From Chthonomonas calidirosea T49 (GTDB taxonomy: Bacteria; Armatimonadota; Chthonomonadetes; Chthonomonadales; Chthonomonadaceae), in contig NC_021487.1 in NCBI RefSeq assembly GCF_000427095.1, positions 1,268,903 through 1,332,902 of the forward strand: 64,000 bases of DNA, in the 5' to 3' direction. The notes below the pieces were generated by a model, which worked only from the letters and a program-made list of their open reading frames with translations, did not search any database and was not told where the DNA came from. Positions 43,421-52,807 of the stretch are shown one piece after another. The translations under genes were made by a program, and so were the position numbers. Positions within the stretch are counted from its first letter, which is position 1; each line of letters starts with the position of its first letter.

Positions 43421-44590
43421 GTGCGATCGGCTCTGAACAAAGGATTACTTTGTGGCTTTACCATCGCGATGGCGCTTTTATCAGCCAGCAGCGTTGGTGC
43501 ACAAAACTCGACGCGTTCCGCTAACCTCCCAAAAGTGAAAATCCTCTCTGTAAAGAACGAGGGGTTGCTCTTCACCGACAACAACGCCGGCGTCAGCGGT
43601 GTAGATGTGGCTAGCTCGATCCCGGTTGGGAATCGAGCACTATGGCTTTTTGGGGATGTGTTCCTTCTCGGCCCAGTAGAAGCCCCCATCCAAAGCTATG
43701 TGGGCAATGTCAGCAATTGTGGACTTTGGGTGCCTCTAGAACATGGGGTGGCCCCGCTTCATCACTACCGTTTCATCTGCGACACCTCAACCCAGCTTGC
43801 CCGCCAGCTCATACCGCTAGAACATGGAGAGGCAAACGAGACGCGCCTTTGGCCATCCAGCGGATGGTACGATGCCCACACGCATCGGCTCTACGTCTAC
43901 TACTCCATCAACAAAGTGGTCGGTTCGGGTGCCTTCGGGTTTAAGGTCGAGGGTTATGGACTCGCCTGTGCCTCTCCTCCCGATCGATCGCTGCAATTTA
44001 CTCGTCTCCACATAAAATCTCAAAGCTCTCTTTGGTGGCCTCTCGATTCCGGAGCGGCCTTCGGATGTGCCGTTATAGACGACAACGCCGATCCCTACCT
44101 CTATATCGTTGGCGTGGACGATCGGCAAGGACACCACTACGGGAAGTTAGCCCGCGTGTTAAAATCGCGCATCGCAGACCTCCAAGCCTATGAGTACTTC
44201 GCCGGCTACGGAGAGAGTCCACAGACGCCCCGCTGGAGCAAGCATGTTCAAGACGCGGCCGATGTGGAAGGACTTAAGGACTTCCCCAACGAACTTTCCA
44301 TCACTTACAACACCTATCTGGGCGCCTATCTCGCCGTCTATTCGGAAGGGGTCTTTTCTCAAAGAGCGCTCCTGTGTGAAGCTTCAAAGCCTTGGGGACC
44401 CTATCGCCCCATCGGTGAGATCAGCACACCCCATAGGGCTTTCGAAAACGCTTTCTGCTACGCTTGCAAAGAACACCCAGAACTTGCCGAGCAAAACGGC
44501 CGCATCATCTATATAACCTATGTAGACAGCGAGCGCTACTGGCCACAGCTGCTAAGAGTTACGCTGCAAAAGCAAACGAACACACCTTAG
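43421..44590 (+). CDS. exported DUF4185-like protein
   Basis: 389 aa from GTG 43421 behind a GGAGAG site. Signal peptide GLLCGFTIAMALLSASSVGA-QN. The mature part reads like a five-bladed propeller or glycan-interacting fold: GNRALWLFGDVFLL, GWYDAHTHRLYVYYS, NELSITYNTYLGAYLAVYSE, AFENAFCYACKEHPEL. The order of a W-L-F-G-D motif, a WPSSG stretch and YNTYLGAYLAVY is what I associate with DUF4185-type proteins, but the assignment is moderate. Function unknown; such proteins occur beside carbohydrate-related genes. It is 19 bp upstream of the third PhyH gene and probably cotranscribed with it. Confidence 0.65.
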   Translation: MRSALNKGLLCGFTIAMALLSASSVGAQNSTRSANLPKVKILSVKNEGLLFTDNNAGVSGVDVASSIPVGNRALWLFGDVFLLGPVEAPIQSYVGNVSNCGLWVPLEHGVAPLHHYRFICDTSTQLARQLIPLEHGEANETRLWPSSGWYDAHTHRLYVYYSINKVVGSGAFGFKVEGYGLACASPPDRSLQFTRLHIKSQSSLWWPLDSGAAFGCAVIDDNADPYLYIVGVDDRQGHHYGKLARVLKSRIADLQAYEYFAGYGESPQTPRWSKHVQDAADVEGLKDFPNELSITYNTYLGAYLAVYSEGVFSQRALLCEASKPWGPYRPIGEISTPHRAFENAFCYACKEHPELAEQNGRIIYITYVDSERYWPQLLRVTLQKQTNTP

Positions 44591-44609
44591 GGATCGAGGA
44601 GGTTTCCTT

Positions 44610-45374
44610 ATGACTGCCAACGCAATATCAACAGAATGGCGCTCTTACTGGCGCCTCACCCCTGAACAGGTCGCTCAGTACCAACGCGATGGGTATGTGC
44701 TGTTCCACCAACCCCTTTTTTCTCAAGAGAAGTTTGCCCGTCTTAAAGCCATTTTCGAGGAGAACCTTGAACGCTACGGGCCCGACAACCTCGACGTAAT
44801 TCACTTTCGCGATCCGAGACTGCTCGAGTTTCTCTTATCAGATGAAGTGCTAGACCTGGTCGAGCCGGTTGTTGGCCCAAATATTGGGCTTTGGAGTAGC
44901 CATTTCATCTGCAAACCGCCCTATACGGGCAAAGCCACTCCGTGGCATGAGGATTCAGCCTACTGGAACGGCCGCGTCTCCACGATGGCCGGCATCTGCA
45001 CTGTCTGGCTCGCCATAGATGAGGCCACCCCGGAAAACGGCTGCATGCGCGTGATTCCCGGTACCCACAACAACGGTTTCTCTGAATACGAGCCGGTAGA
45101 TACCGCTCAAAACATCTTTGGATCGCAGATTCGCCCCGAACTGATAGATGAAAGCAAAGCGGTCTACTTTGCCCTACAGCCGGGGGAGTGCAGCCTGCAT
45201 GAAGCGCGGCTTATTCATGGTGCGCGTGCTAACACATCGCCGAAACGCCGCGCCGGCTACACAATGCGCTATTTCCCCACCTCCAGCAAAGTCTATCCGG
45301 AACGCAATCAGGGTCATAAGATATGGTTGGCGCGGGGTGTAGACCTGGCCGGCAACCGCTATGAGAACGCTTAG
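44610..45374 (+). CDS. phytanoyl-CoA dioxygenase (PhyH) family protein, paralog 3
   Basis: 254 aa, start behind GAGGAGG. PhyH fold with a clean iron site: WHEDSAYWN gives His and Asp, the core is NGCMRVIPGTHNNG, and RLIHGARANTSPKRRAGYTM supplies the distal His and the 2-oxoglutarate Arg. The N-terminus QVAQYQRDGYVLFHQPLFS is typical. Closest in layout to paralog 1. Substrate unknown. It follows the DUF4185-like gene by 19 bp and converges on tsaB. Confidence 0.93.
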   Translation: MTANAISTEWRSYWRLTPEQVAQYQRDGYVLFHQPLFSQEKFARLKAIFEENLERYGPDNLDVIHFRDPRLLEFLLSDEVLDLVEPVVGPNIGLWSSHFICKPPYTGKATPWHEDSAYWNGRVSTMAGICTVWLAIDEATPENGCMRVIPGTHNNGFSEYEPVDTAQNIFGSQIRPELIDESKAVYFALQPGECSLHEARLIHGARANTSPKRRAGYTMRYFPTSSKVYPERNQGHKIWLARGVDLAGNRYENA

Positions 45375-45383
45375 CGGCAGGCT

Positions 45384-46124
45384 CTAGCGACGTTTTGGTG
45401 TAGAGATGGGTGGGGGCGCGATATAGGCAGGAACGAGCGTTACTGGGCTTTCACCCACCTCTCCTTGCTCTTTGCGCCGCCAAGCAAGCCTACCTATGGT
45501 GGAGGCACGAGGGGATTCGAGGCAAAACGCAGCCAACGATAGGCGCTCTGAAAACCAACTCTTCCACTGGCAGAAGATGTCGGCTGCCGCAGGGCCGCAA
45601 AGGATCCATGGCTTCTCTTTAAACCCTTCAATCTGTTTTACTAACTCGTTCACGGAGAACGCAGCTGGCTCTACGAGAGCCCTCGGCAAAACGTCAGACA
45701 CATCGTAGAGCGCCGCATATACTACCCCGGCACGACATGGCAGCACCACTAAAACAACGGTTTCGTGCAGACCCAAATATTCGGCGGCCAACGCCTCAAG
45801 CGCGTTAACCCCGAAGAGAGGACGCCCATAGACCTCGGCAAAGACCTTGGCGGTCATCACCCCGATACGTGTGCCAGTGAAGGAACCTGGGCCTATGCCG
45901 ACGGCAAAGGTACCTATTTCCTCCAAAGTGACATAGGCGTCGTTACAGAGCCCCTCCAGAGTTGCCGGCAGGTTCTCCGATAGATGCATCTCATGACGAA
46001 ACGTGCGTTCGGCCTGCAGCTGCCCTTCACACAACACGGCAAAGCTGCAGACATCGCCTGAAGTCTCGATGGCCAGAAGCGTCCCCGACGTTCGGCCGGT
46101 GCTGGGCTCTTCAGATCTGGCCAT
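45384..46124 (-). CDS. tsaB: tRNA threonylcarbamoyladenosine biosynthesis protein TsaB
   Basis: 246 aa, paralog of TsaD in the complex that makes t6A37 in tRNAs reading ANN codons. Shows LLAIETSGDVCSFAVL, HEMHLSENLPATLEGL, and GIGPGSFTGTRIGVMTAK, the family signature; it lacks the metal-binding His pair of TsaD, as TsaB should. It overlaps tsaE by 14 bp at its start. TsaD and TsaC are not in this window. Confidence 0.97.
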   Translation of the reverse strand: MARSEEPSTGRTSGTLLAIETSGDVCSFAVLCEGQLQAERTFRHEMHLSENLPATLEGLCNDAYVTLEEIGTFAVGIGPGSFTGTRIGVMTAKVFAEVYGRPLFGVNALEALAAEYLGLHETVVLVVLPCRAGVVYAALYDVSDVLPRALVEPAAFSVNELVKQIEGFKEKPWILCGPAAADIFCQWKSWFSERLSLAAFCLESPRASTIGRLAWRRKEQGEVGESPVTLVPAYIAPPPISTPKRR

Positions 46125-46593
46125 GTTGCACGATCCTTTCCAATGTCTCCAGCAAGGCGACAGCTCGCTCGCCTTTCGCCTGCAGATGCAGCAAGCGTAA
46201 CTCCTGTTCGGGGAGAGGAGCCTCGAAATAGATCTCGAGCCGATCTTCGGGCAACAGCGCGGCGATTCGATCGGCCCACTCCACCGCGAACACGGCAGGG
46301 CGTGTAAAATACTCCTCCAACCCTAGGGTGGCCGCAGCGGCGGCATCGTCGAGCCGATAGGCATCTATATGAATCAAAGGAATCGGTCCATGATACTCTT
46401 GAATGAGGGCGAACGTCGGGCTAGTTACAGGCTCTTGCAGGTTCATGCCTTCGCCAAGAGCGCGAACGAAAAAGGTTTTTCCCGTCCCCAAAGCTCCGGT
46501 AAGCGCCAGCACGTCGCCGACTTGTACCGCCTTCCCCAACGCTTGCCCGCAGCGCCGCATCTGGTTTTGGTCGGAAATAGAGAGGGTTCTCAT
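46111..46593 (-). CDS. tsaE: tRNA threonylcarbamoyladenosine biosynthesis ATPase TsaE
   Basis: 160 aa, ATPase of the TsaBDE complex. Walker A is seen as GALGTGKTFFVRALG, switch region EPVTSPTFALIQEY, then HIDAYRL and the Walker-B-like VFAVEWADRI. Overlaps the end of pyrF by 4 bp and the beginning of tsaB by 14 bp. Start behind GGAGG. Confidence 0.97.
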   Translation of the reverse strand: MRTLSISDQNQMRRCGQALGKAVQVGDVLALTGALGTGKTFFVRALGEGMNLQEPVTSPTFALIQEYHGPIPLIHIDAYRLDDAAAAATLGLEEYFTRPAVFAVEWADRIAALLPEDRLEIYFEAPLPEQELRLLHLQAKGERAVALLETLERIVQHGQI

Positions 46594-47327
46594 GACTCCT
46601 CCAAAGCACCTTGTATCTCTTCAGCAATACGTTGTGCTGCCTCCACAGGGTTCTGCGCGGTGAGAATGGGACGCCCGATCACTAGATAGCTCGCTCCGCG
46701 TCGAACGGCTTCGGCTGGGGTAAGCGTGCGCGCCTGGTCGTCGGCCATCCTCAGAGCCGGTCGCACCCCGGGTGTAATAAAGAGATGGCTGGGATCAGGA
46801 AAAGCAGCGCGCAGCGCGACAAGCTCCTGCGGAGAGGCCACGACGCCCCCACAACCGCTCTGGAAGGCAAGACGGGCTAGATGGACAACTAGCTCCTCCA
46901 TCGGCTCGTCTATTCGTAACTCCTGCTTCAACACCGTTGGCGAGAGGCTGGTAAGCACGGTTACCCCCAACAATAGGGGCGGCTCTCGCTGCGCCTCTTG
47001 GGCTGCCTCTAGAGCAGCTTGGTAGGCCGCTTCTAGCATCTTGCTTCCTCCAAATGTGTGCAGTGTGATCGCCCACACCCCCAAACAGGCAAGTTTGCGA
47101 ACGGCACCCACCACCGTGTTGGGAATGTCGTGAAGCTTCACATCGAGGAATATCTTTTTTGCGCCTGCAGCTTGTAAACGGGGCACAACGCTGGGGCCTT
47201 CGGCCATCAGCAGCTCAAGCCCCACTTTGAAAACCCCTACATGCTCGCGAAGACGCTCCACATGCCGAAGAGCTACATCGGCACTTGGTACATCCAGCGC
47301 ACAGATAATCCGCTCCCTTGGGCTCAC
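46590..47327 (-). CDS. pyrF: orotidine 5'-phosphate decarboxylase
   Basis: Last step of de novo UMP synthesis, cytosolic. 245 aa from GTG 47327, which has GGGAGG 6 bp upstream and sits 2 bp after the dppA-like stop; a TTG at 47348 is the alternative. Type-1 signature FLDVKLHDIPNTV with the catalytic Asp/Lys pair, a start CALDVPSADVAL, and FITPGVRPA with the phosphate loop. Not with other pyr genes here. Confidence 0.97.
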   Translation of the reverse strand: MSPRERIICALDVPSADVALRHVERLREHVGVFKVGLELLMAEGPSVVPRLQAAGAKKIFLDVKLHDIPNTVVGAVRKLACLGVWAITLHTFGGSKMLEAAYQAALEAAQEAQREPPLLLGVTVLTSLSPTVLKQELRIDEPMEELVVHLARLAFQSGCGGVVASPQELVALRAAFPDPSHLFITPGVRPALRMADDQARTLTPAEAVRRGASYLVIGRPILTAQNPVEAAQRIAEEIQGALEES

Positions 47328-47329
47328 GC

Positions 47330-48148
47330 CTATCCTCCCATGGGCCAAAACTGATCCCAGGCCTGCCAGAAAGAATCGGCGCGCGAGCAGATAAGGCGCG
47401 ACCCAATGCGCTCCACCCCTTTCTTCCCCAAAAAGTCGTTTGCCCTATCTGGCGTAGCCAGCTCGACCTCAAAGGTAACTGGTGGGTCGAATTTGAGAGG
47501 TTTTGGCCAGTCGCGCCGCGTGAGCGCGCTGTAGACTCGCCCCTCGATAAGCGCACAAGCATCGCTCGCCGGCAGATGACGGGCGCTAAAGCGCCCTAGT
47601 CCTATCTTTACTGGCGCTTGAACCACCTGAGGCCCTATCAACTCCGTTACCTCTTTACAGGTCGCTGCATCTCCTGACACAAAGACACAAGGGGTGTTGA
47701 AGTCGCCACAGATAGCCGCAATAATTCCCGACTCGCCCACCAACGTCCCGTTAATGCGAGCGTTGTACCAGCTTTGCGACGAAACTGTATGGCAGAGAAC
47801 CCCATCTGGTGTTCCAGCCATCGCATGGGCGCCCACAAACAACGCTGCATCACAACCGGCCTCCAACGGAGCGATATAACGCGCCCATGGATAACCTAAT
47901 ACATACTCGGCACCGCTCTCAAGACGCTCCGGTATCAGGCTCTTAAAGCTCCACGGCCCGCCAGCCCCGTGGCCATCCACCACTACGATTTCCGTAGCTC
48001 CAGCCCGTTTGCAACCGCGTACGGCCGCGTTTACCTCTTCCGTATAGAGCCGACGCCCCTCCTCATAGAGAGGTGCTCCGCCGTTTACCTGTTCCCAAAC
48101 GGAGATGCCGGCAACGCCTTCCATGTCACACCAAAGCATAACTCGCAT
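47330..48148 (-). CDS. M55 family D-aminopeptidase (DppA-like)
   Basis: 272 aa zinc peptidase. MRVMLWCDMEGVAGIS has the metal-binding Asp and Glu, VVVDGHGAGGPW the His, LFVGAHAMAGTPDGVL another His, and NGTLVGESGIIAA the Glu, a full M55 set as in DppA, which cleaves D-amino-acid peptides, for example from peptidoglycan. No signal peptide. It heads the minus operon of pyrF, tsaE and tsaB. Start behind AAAGGAG. A dipeptide transporter is not adjacent. Confidence 0.92.
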   Translation of the reverse strand: MRVMLWCDMEGVAGISVWEQVNGGAPLYEEGRRLYTEEVNAAVRGCKRAGATEIVVVDGHGAGGPWSFKSLIPERLESGAEYVLGYPWARYIAPLEAGCDAALFVGAHAMAGTPDGVLCHTVSSQSWYNARINGTLVGESGIIAAICGDFNTPCVFVSGDAATCKEVTELIGPQVVQAPVKIGLGRFSARHLPASDACALIEGRVYSALTRRDWPKPLKFDPPVTFEVELATPDRANDFLGKKGVERIGSRLICSRADSFWQAWDQFWPMGG

Positions 48149-48444
48149 AGGGCAAACTCCTTTCGTTAGACTGCCTCTGCTTTCAATCTGCCGTCTAAGT
48201 TTACCCCAGCCGTAGCAAAGCCAATTTTCACCTTGCTATGCAAGCACCGATAACACAGTTTTTGGGTTCGCGCATCCAAAATCCTTAGCATTTCCGAAAC
48301 TTTCCCTTCGCATTTGTCGTATTCGTGAAGGAAAAACCTTTGCACAAACCACGATAGGCTCTCCCTTATGCGATAGTTTCTTGGCTTGAGGAACGTCTCG
48401 TTCACAGGGCCTTATCTATTCGGAGGAAAAAGGAGTCTCGAAAC
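48149..48444. other. divergent intergenic region
   Basis: About 300 bp between the M55 peptidase and the TolC gene. It must hold both promoters, but I find no well-scored -35/-10 pair. GGAGGAAAAAGGAG at the right end is the ribosome site for tolC-like. No gene or RNA seen. Confidence 0.4.
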
Positions 48445-50121
48445 TTGTTCCTAGCGCGTTTTCATCGCCTACTGCGTCTTTGTTGGTACCTTGTCGGCCT
48501 CATGCTTACCTCTCTTGGAGGCTCTGTAGCAATCGCCCAGCAGACGATGCCCGAACCCCCTCTGTCTGCTCCCACTGGCGTCACCCCGCTGCCAACAACA
48601 CCCCCGCCAACGAATCTGCAAGCGCCTGTTCCCGCACCTATTCGTCCTCTGCCCGAGCCGGCACATCCTCAACTGGTCTCTCCTACCTTACCGCAGGTGG
48701 AAGGGCGTGTCCCGCCCCACCCCATCACCCTCCAACAGGCCGTAGCGATCGGGCTAGCTAACAGCCGTGCGCTCGCTTTGGCCGTTGAAGCCCTCCAACA
48801 GGCTCACGGACGCACCGTGCAGGCGCGAGATGCTTTTAACCCAACGCTCACCGGCCAATTTACCTTTACCCACCTTGATGCCGGGCAATCCTTCCGACTC
48901 GGCCAACAGACCGTTACCATCGTGAACCAAGATCAGCGTCAGCTCCAGGCCGTGGCCTCTCTCCCTATAGACATTACCGGGCTCCTGCGCACGGCCAAAG
49001 ATCAGGCACAATTTGAAGAGATCGCTGCGCGAATCGCCGTGAACCAAACCCAAAACGACACGGTTCTGGCCATTAAGAACGCCTTCTATAACGTGTTGCG
49101 AGCCCAGGCTCTTGTCGTCGTCGCAAAAGAGACCCTACAAAACGACCTCGATCGCCTTGCCGATGCCCAAAAAAAGCTCAAGGCGGGCACCGCAGCCCCT
49201 TTCGATGTGTTGAGCGCACAGACCGATGTGGCAAACGCTCAACAACAGCTGATTGCCGCACAAAGTAACGTTAGCCTCGCCATCGCGCAACTGAACAGCG
49301 CCCTCGGTATCGCTATAGATACCCCTCTTGAAGTCAGCGACGCTGGCGCCGTTGAAAACCCGCCCAATGTGCCCCCTCCCAGCGCCCTTCAACAGCTGGG
49401 CAACTTAGAGGTGCCCCAAAATATGGACACGAGCCAAGCTACTCATAGCTCACTATACCTTGGTAAAGACTACGACGCCCTTGTGCAGGAGGCTCTAAAA
49501 ACACGTCCTGAAGTGCTCGCCGCCGACGCGCAGTTAGCGGCAGCCCGAAAAGGCATCCTGCTGGCACAAAAAAGCTATCTGCCCTCTGTTGCCGTCTCCG
49601 CTCAGGTGACTTACTCTCCAGATGCCGCGGGGTTTGCCCCCAAAACCACATCGGGCGCTTTGGTGCTGTCGGTCTCTATTCCACTCTACGACGGTGGCCA
49701 GGCCAGTGCCCAACTCGAACAGGCGCGTGCGCTCGTCGCGCAGGCAGAGACCCAGCGTCGCAACGCCATTGACCAGGTTGAACTCGATGTGCGTAGCGCT
49801 TATCTCAACCTGCTTCAAGCTCGCGATAGGGTGGCCGTAGCGAATCAGGCGCTCGCCGAAGCGCGCGAAAGCTATCGTTTAGCCACCGTGCGCTACACCA
49901 GTGGCGTCTCGCCCATCCTTGAAGTGAGCAATGCGCAGGCAGCCCTTACCCAAGCAGAACAAAATCAAGTGAATGCTCTCTACGACTACAACAACGCTCG
50001 TGCAGCCCTCGATCGCGCCGTAGGTCGCTACTCCTACACCCCACAAAGTGCTGGGTACCAAAATCAACCATCCCCTCACGCGCTTGGCCTGCCGAATCTG
50101 CCTACCGGAGGTCCCAAATGA
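48445..50121 (+). CDS. TolC-family outer-membrane efflux channel
   Basis: 558 aa, start is TTG 48445 behind AAAGGAG. Signal peptide (FLARFHRLLRLCWYLVGLML, cleavage near AIA-QQ), then a Pro-rich stretch (~30-90), and the outer-membrane efflux domain twice: PITLQQAVAIGLANSRAL, and ALKTRPEVLAADAQLAAARK, each leading long coiled-coil helices. The tail RAALDRAVGRYSY is typical. Forms a trimeric tunnel through the outer membrane. The next gene, its partner adaptor, overlaps by 4 bp. Confidence 0.95.
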   Translation: MFLARFHRLLRLCWYLVGLMLTSLGGSVAIAQQTMPEPPLSAPTGVTPLPTTPPPTNLQAPVPAPIRPLPEPAHPQLVSPTLPQVEGRVPPHPITLQQAVAIGLANSRALALAVEALQQAHGRTVQARDAFNPTLTGQFTFTHLDAGQSFRLGQQTVTIVNQDQRQLQAVASLPIDITGLLRTAKDQAQFEEIAARIAVNQTQNDTVLAIKNAFYNVLRAQALVVVAKETLQNDLDRLADAQKKLKAGTAAPFDVLSAQTDVANAQQQLIAAQSNVSLAIAQLNSALGIAIDTPLEVSDAGAVENPPNVPPPSALQQLGNLEVPQNMDTSQATHSSLYLGKDYDALVQEALKTRPEVLAADAQLAAARKGILLAQKSYLPSVAVSAQVTYSPDAAGFAPKTTSGALVLSVSIPLYDGGQASAQLEQARALVAQAETQRRNAIDQVELDVRSAYLNLLQARDRVAVANQALAEARESYRLATVRYTSGVSPILEVSNAQAALTQAEQNQVNALYDYNNARAALDRAVGRYSYTPQSAGYQNQPSPHALGLPNLPTGGPK

Positions 50122-51647
50122 ACACGCTCCATAAAGCACAAAAAACCCTCATCCTTTACGTAATCGTTGGTCTGATAGGGCCGCTCCTCACCGGATGCTC
50201 GCATTCAAAGCCGACTGCTACACCGGCCACTCCCATGTCCGATACGAAAGCTGCCGTGCTCGTGCAGGTAACGCCCGCCCGCGTCGGTCCCATCGAACAG
50301 ACAACCATCGTTACCGGAGTTCTCACAGCCCTTAACGACGTCACCGTGGGCGCTAAGGCCGCCGGTAAACTTGTGGCCCTCTACTACCGCGAAGGAGATA
50401 GTGTAAAAGCGGGCCAGGTGGTAGCTCAGCAGGATACTAGCGATCTACAGGCGCAACTCGACCAGCAGCTGGCCAATCTCCAAGCGGCCATCGCCCGACT
50501 CGACCAGGCTAAAGTGGAATATCACAGCGCGCTTACCAACCTGCAGCTTACTCAATCGCAAACGCAGCATGCCATTGCCCAAGCGCAAGCCGCCCTGAAC
50601 GCTGCCAAAGAGCAGGCCAAAATCGTGGAGGAAGGAGCACGCTCCGAAGACCGCGAGCAAGCCCGTCAAAAGATGTTAGCGGCAAAAGCCGCCTACGACC
50701 AAGCTCGTTCTGATCTACAGCGCTACGAAAGCCTCTACCGTCAAAACGCTATCTCGGCTCAGCAGCTCGATCAGGCTCAAACGGCCGCCGACCAGGCGCA
50801 GGCCAACTATATCGCCGCCCAGCAGGCCTACGACGAAATTCAGGCGGGCAATCGCCCCGAAGAGATCAAAAGCGCCCAGTACAACGTGGAGCAGGCCGAG
50901 CAAGCCCTCCAAACCGCATTGGCCAACCGTGATCAGATTAAGTTGCGCCAAGAGGATGTAAAAAACGCACAAGCCGCCATTCAGACGGCACAGGCGCAGG
51001 TGGACCAAGCCAAAGCTGCGGTTGCCTACGCTCGACAACAGCTTGAAGATACCACCATCACCAGCCCTATCTCCGGTGTGGTTGCAGCGCGCCTTGCAGA
51101 GCCAGGAGAACAGCTCGCAGCTGGAAAATCCGTGCTTGAAATCGTCTCTTTGGAAAACATCTACTTCGATGCCCAGCTGCCCGAATCTCAGTTTGAAAAG
51201 GTGCACATCGGCCAACCTGTAACCGTCACAGTGGATGCTTTGCCAGGCAAAACGTTTCAAGGGCGGGTTAGTAAACTCTTTCCGGTGGCCTCCGCACAGG
51301 CCAGAAGCTTCACCGTGCGTATCTCGTTGCCCAACGACAGCCATCAACTACGCCCTCAGATGTTTGCAAGAGGCACCATTGTGCTCGACGTGCATCCTCA
51401 CGCAGTGCTTGTGCCTTATCTCTCCGTTCTCAATCCAGCCGACGGCATGGGCACGGTGTTTGTTGTGGAAAACAACGTTGCACACCAACGCAAAGTACAG
51501 CTCGGTTTCGTCACTCCAGACAAGATAGAGATTCGCAGTGGCGTTTCTGCCGGCGAGGCGGTGGTAACCCAAGGTCAGACGCAGTTGCAAGACGGTATGA
51601 AAGTACAGATCGAATCTCCAAACACATCCTCCTCGAATCCGGAATGA
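50118..51647 (+). CDS. HlyD/RND-type membrane-fusion lipoprotein
   Basis: 509 aa lipoprotein with lipobox LLTGC. Barrel and lipoyl half-domain (VTVGAKAAGKLVALYYREGD), then about 250 residues of coiled coil with the repeating pattern AAKAAYDQARSDLQRY and QANYIAAQQAYDEI, longer than in AcrA or MacA, then the second lipoyl half (DTTITSPISGVVAARLAEPG) and barrel. Bridges an inner-membrane pump to TolC. No RND, ABC or MFS pump gene is present nearby, so the pump is encoded elsewhere. A terminator follows. Confidence 0.94.
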   Translation: MNTLHKAQKTLILYVIVGLIGPLLTGCSHSKPTATPATPMSDTKAAVLVQVTPARVGPIEQTTIVTGVLTALNDVTVGAKAAGKLVALYYREGDSVKAGQVVAQQDTSDLQAQLDQQLANLQAAIARLDQAKVEYHSALTNLQLTQSQTQHAIAQAQAALNAAKEQAKIVEEGARSEDREQARQKMLAAKAAYDQARSDLQRYESLYRQNAISAQQLDQAQTAADQAQANYIAAQQAYDEIQAGNRPEEIKSAQYNVEQAEQALQTALANRDQIKLRQEDVKNAQAAIQTAQAQVDQAKAAVAYARQQLEDTTITSPISGVVAARLAEPGEQLAAGKSVLEIVSLENIYFDAQLPESQFEKVHIGQPVTVTVDALPGKTFQGRVSKLFPVASAQARSFTVRISLPNDSHQLRPQMFARGTIVLDVHPHAVLVPYLSVLNPADGMGTVFVVENNVAHQRKVQLGFVTPDKIEIRSGVSAGEAVVTQGQTQLQDGMKVQIESPNTSSSNPE

Positions 51648-51659
51648 ACTTCGTTTGAA

Positions 51660-51690
51660 GAAGGGGAGTGAGCAGTGCTCACTCCCCTTC
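51660..51690 (+). terminator. bidirectional terminator between the adaptor and Spy-like genes
   Basis: A perfect 14-bp stem (51660-51673 with 51677-51690) and a 3-nt loop, followed by TATTTT on the plus side. It lies between convergent genes and can serve both. Confidence 0.8.
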
Positions 51691-51734
51691 TATTTTGACA
51701 TCTCGACGCTGGTACCACAGCGCCTCCAATTTCC

Positions 51735-52787
51735 CTAAAACGGCCTATCAGGAAGAGGCGGTTGATCGTCCGGAGGCGGCGGTGGCGGTGGCCCTTGATC
51801 GCCAGGAGGAGGTGGCGGCTGTCCGCCCGGCATCTCGAAGTGGAACGTAAAGGGCTTGCCCGTCATCTGCTGCCACTGCGCCAGTTGGTCGGGCGTAAGC
51901 AGAGCCAGTACCTTCTTCCCGGCTTCCATACGCTGCTGATAAAGCTTCTGCTCTAGCTGGACAAATTGGGCACCAAAGCCGCCAGGCCTTCCCCTAAAGG
52001 GACGTTGTGGAGGTCCACCAGGGCCACCAGGAGGCGGAGGGGCCCCCTGATTGTTTGGTGGTGGGCCAGGAGGTCCGCCTGGAGGACCATTAAAGCGGTT
52101 GTTCCCACCGCGGTTGAAGAGAGACGACATGGTTTGTCGCGTGGTCTGCTGATACTGCTGCCATATCTGTTGGATCTCCTGACGCTGCTGATCGTTCAGA
52201 TTTAACTTCGCCGCCAGCTTATCGTCGGCAAGCGCTAAAGCGGTGCGCCACTGCAGATCGAGCTGCTGCAGACGGCTCTGCTGATCGTCCGTAAGCACCT
52301 GGGAGAGCTGTTTTTGCTCCTCGTCCTGCAGCTCTTGCTGTAGCGCGGCCATCGCACTTTGACGCTTCTGGAAAAGCTCTTGACGCTCTTCTGGCGTCAT
52401 ATTGTTAAAGTCGGAGGGATTGGGAGGAGGATTTTGCTGCATCCAATCGCGAATCTTCTGCTGGCGTTGTGCTGCCATATCGCGTAGAATCTGCCCGATC
52501 TTCTGCCGTTGGTCTTGGCTCAGCCCCAGCTCCTGTTGCACATCAGGCCTCTGTAACAAAGCCATCGCATTGGACTGACGGGGGTCCATCATAAAACCAC
52601 CGGGTCCGAAGCGAAAGCCCATCTGTCCTCCAAAGCCGCGCCCCTGTCTTCCTGGAAAGCCTCCTGGGCCTGGCGGCGGCCCGCCTTGTCCAAACCCTTG
52701 TGCGCCGCATGCCACCGTGGCCACACTCCATCCTAACCCGAAAGCCACACTGGCAAGGCGCAACCATCGGAAATGGTGTTCTTTCAT
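51735..52787 (-). CDS. exported Pro/Gly/Gln-rich Spy/CpxP-like protein
   Basis: 350 aa from ATG 52787 (GGAGGAT upstream). Signal peptide FRWLRLASVAFGLGWSVATV-ACG; a Cys follows the helix but the box VATVAC is not a good lipobox. The mature part is a Gly/Pro-rich start, then helical units of LTxxQ type: LGLSQDQRQKIGQILRDMAA, MTPEERQELFQK, VLTDDQQSRLQQLD, LNLNDQQRQEIQQIWQQY and, after another Gly/Pro linker, LLTPDQLAQWQQMTG. This repeat marks periplasmic chaperones such as Spy and CpxP. It follows dinB by 20 bp, so it may be cotranscribed with it. Confidence 0.78.
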   Translation of the reverse strand: MKEHHFRWLRLASVAFGLGWSVATVACGAQGFGQGGPPPGPGGFPGRQGRGFGGQMGFRFGPGGFMMDPRQSNAMALLQRPDVQQELGLSQDQRQKIGQILRDMAAQRQQKIRDWMQQNPPPNPSDFNNMTPEERQELFQKRQSAMAALQQELQDEEQKQLSQVLTDDQQSRLQQLDLQWRTALALADDKLAAKLNLNDQQRQEIQQIWQQYQQTTRQTMSSLFNRGGNNRFNGPPGGPPGPPPNNQGAPPPPGGPGGPPQRPFRGRPGGFGAQFVQLEQKLYQQRMEAGKKVLALLTPDQLAQWQQMTGKPFTFHFEMPGGQPPPPPGDQGPPPPPPPDDQPPLPDRPF

Positions 52788-52807
52788 CGTCTTATCCTCC
52801 ACAAGTC

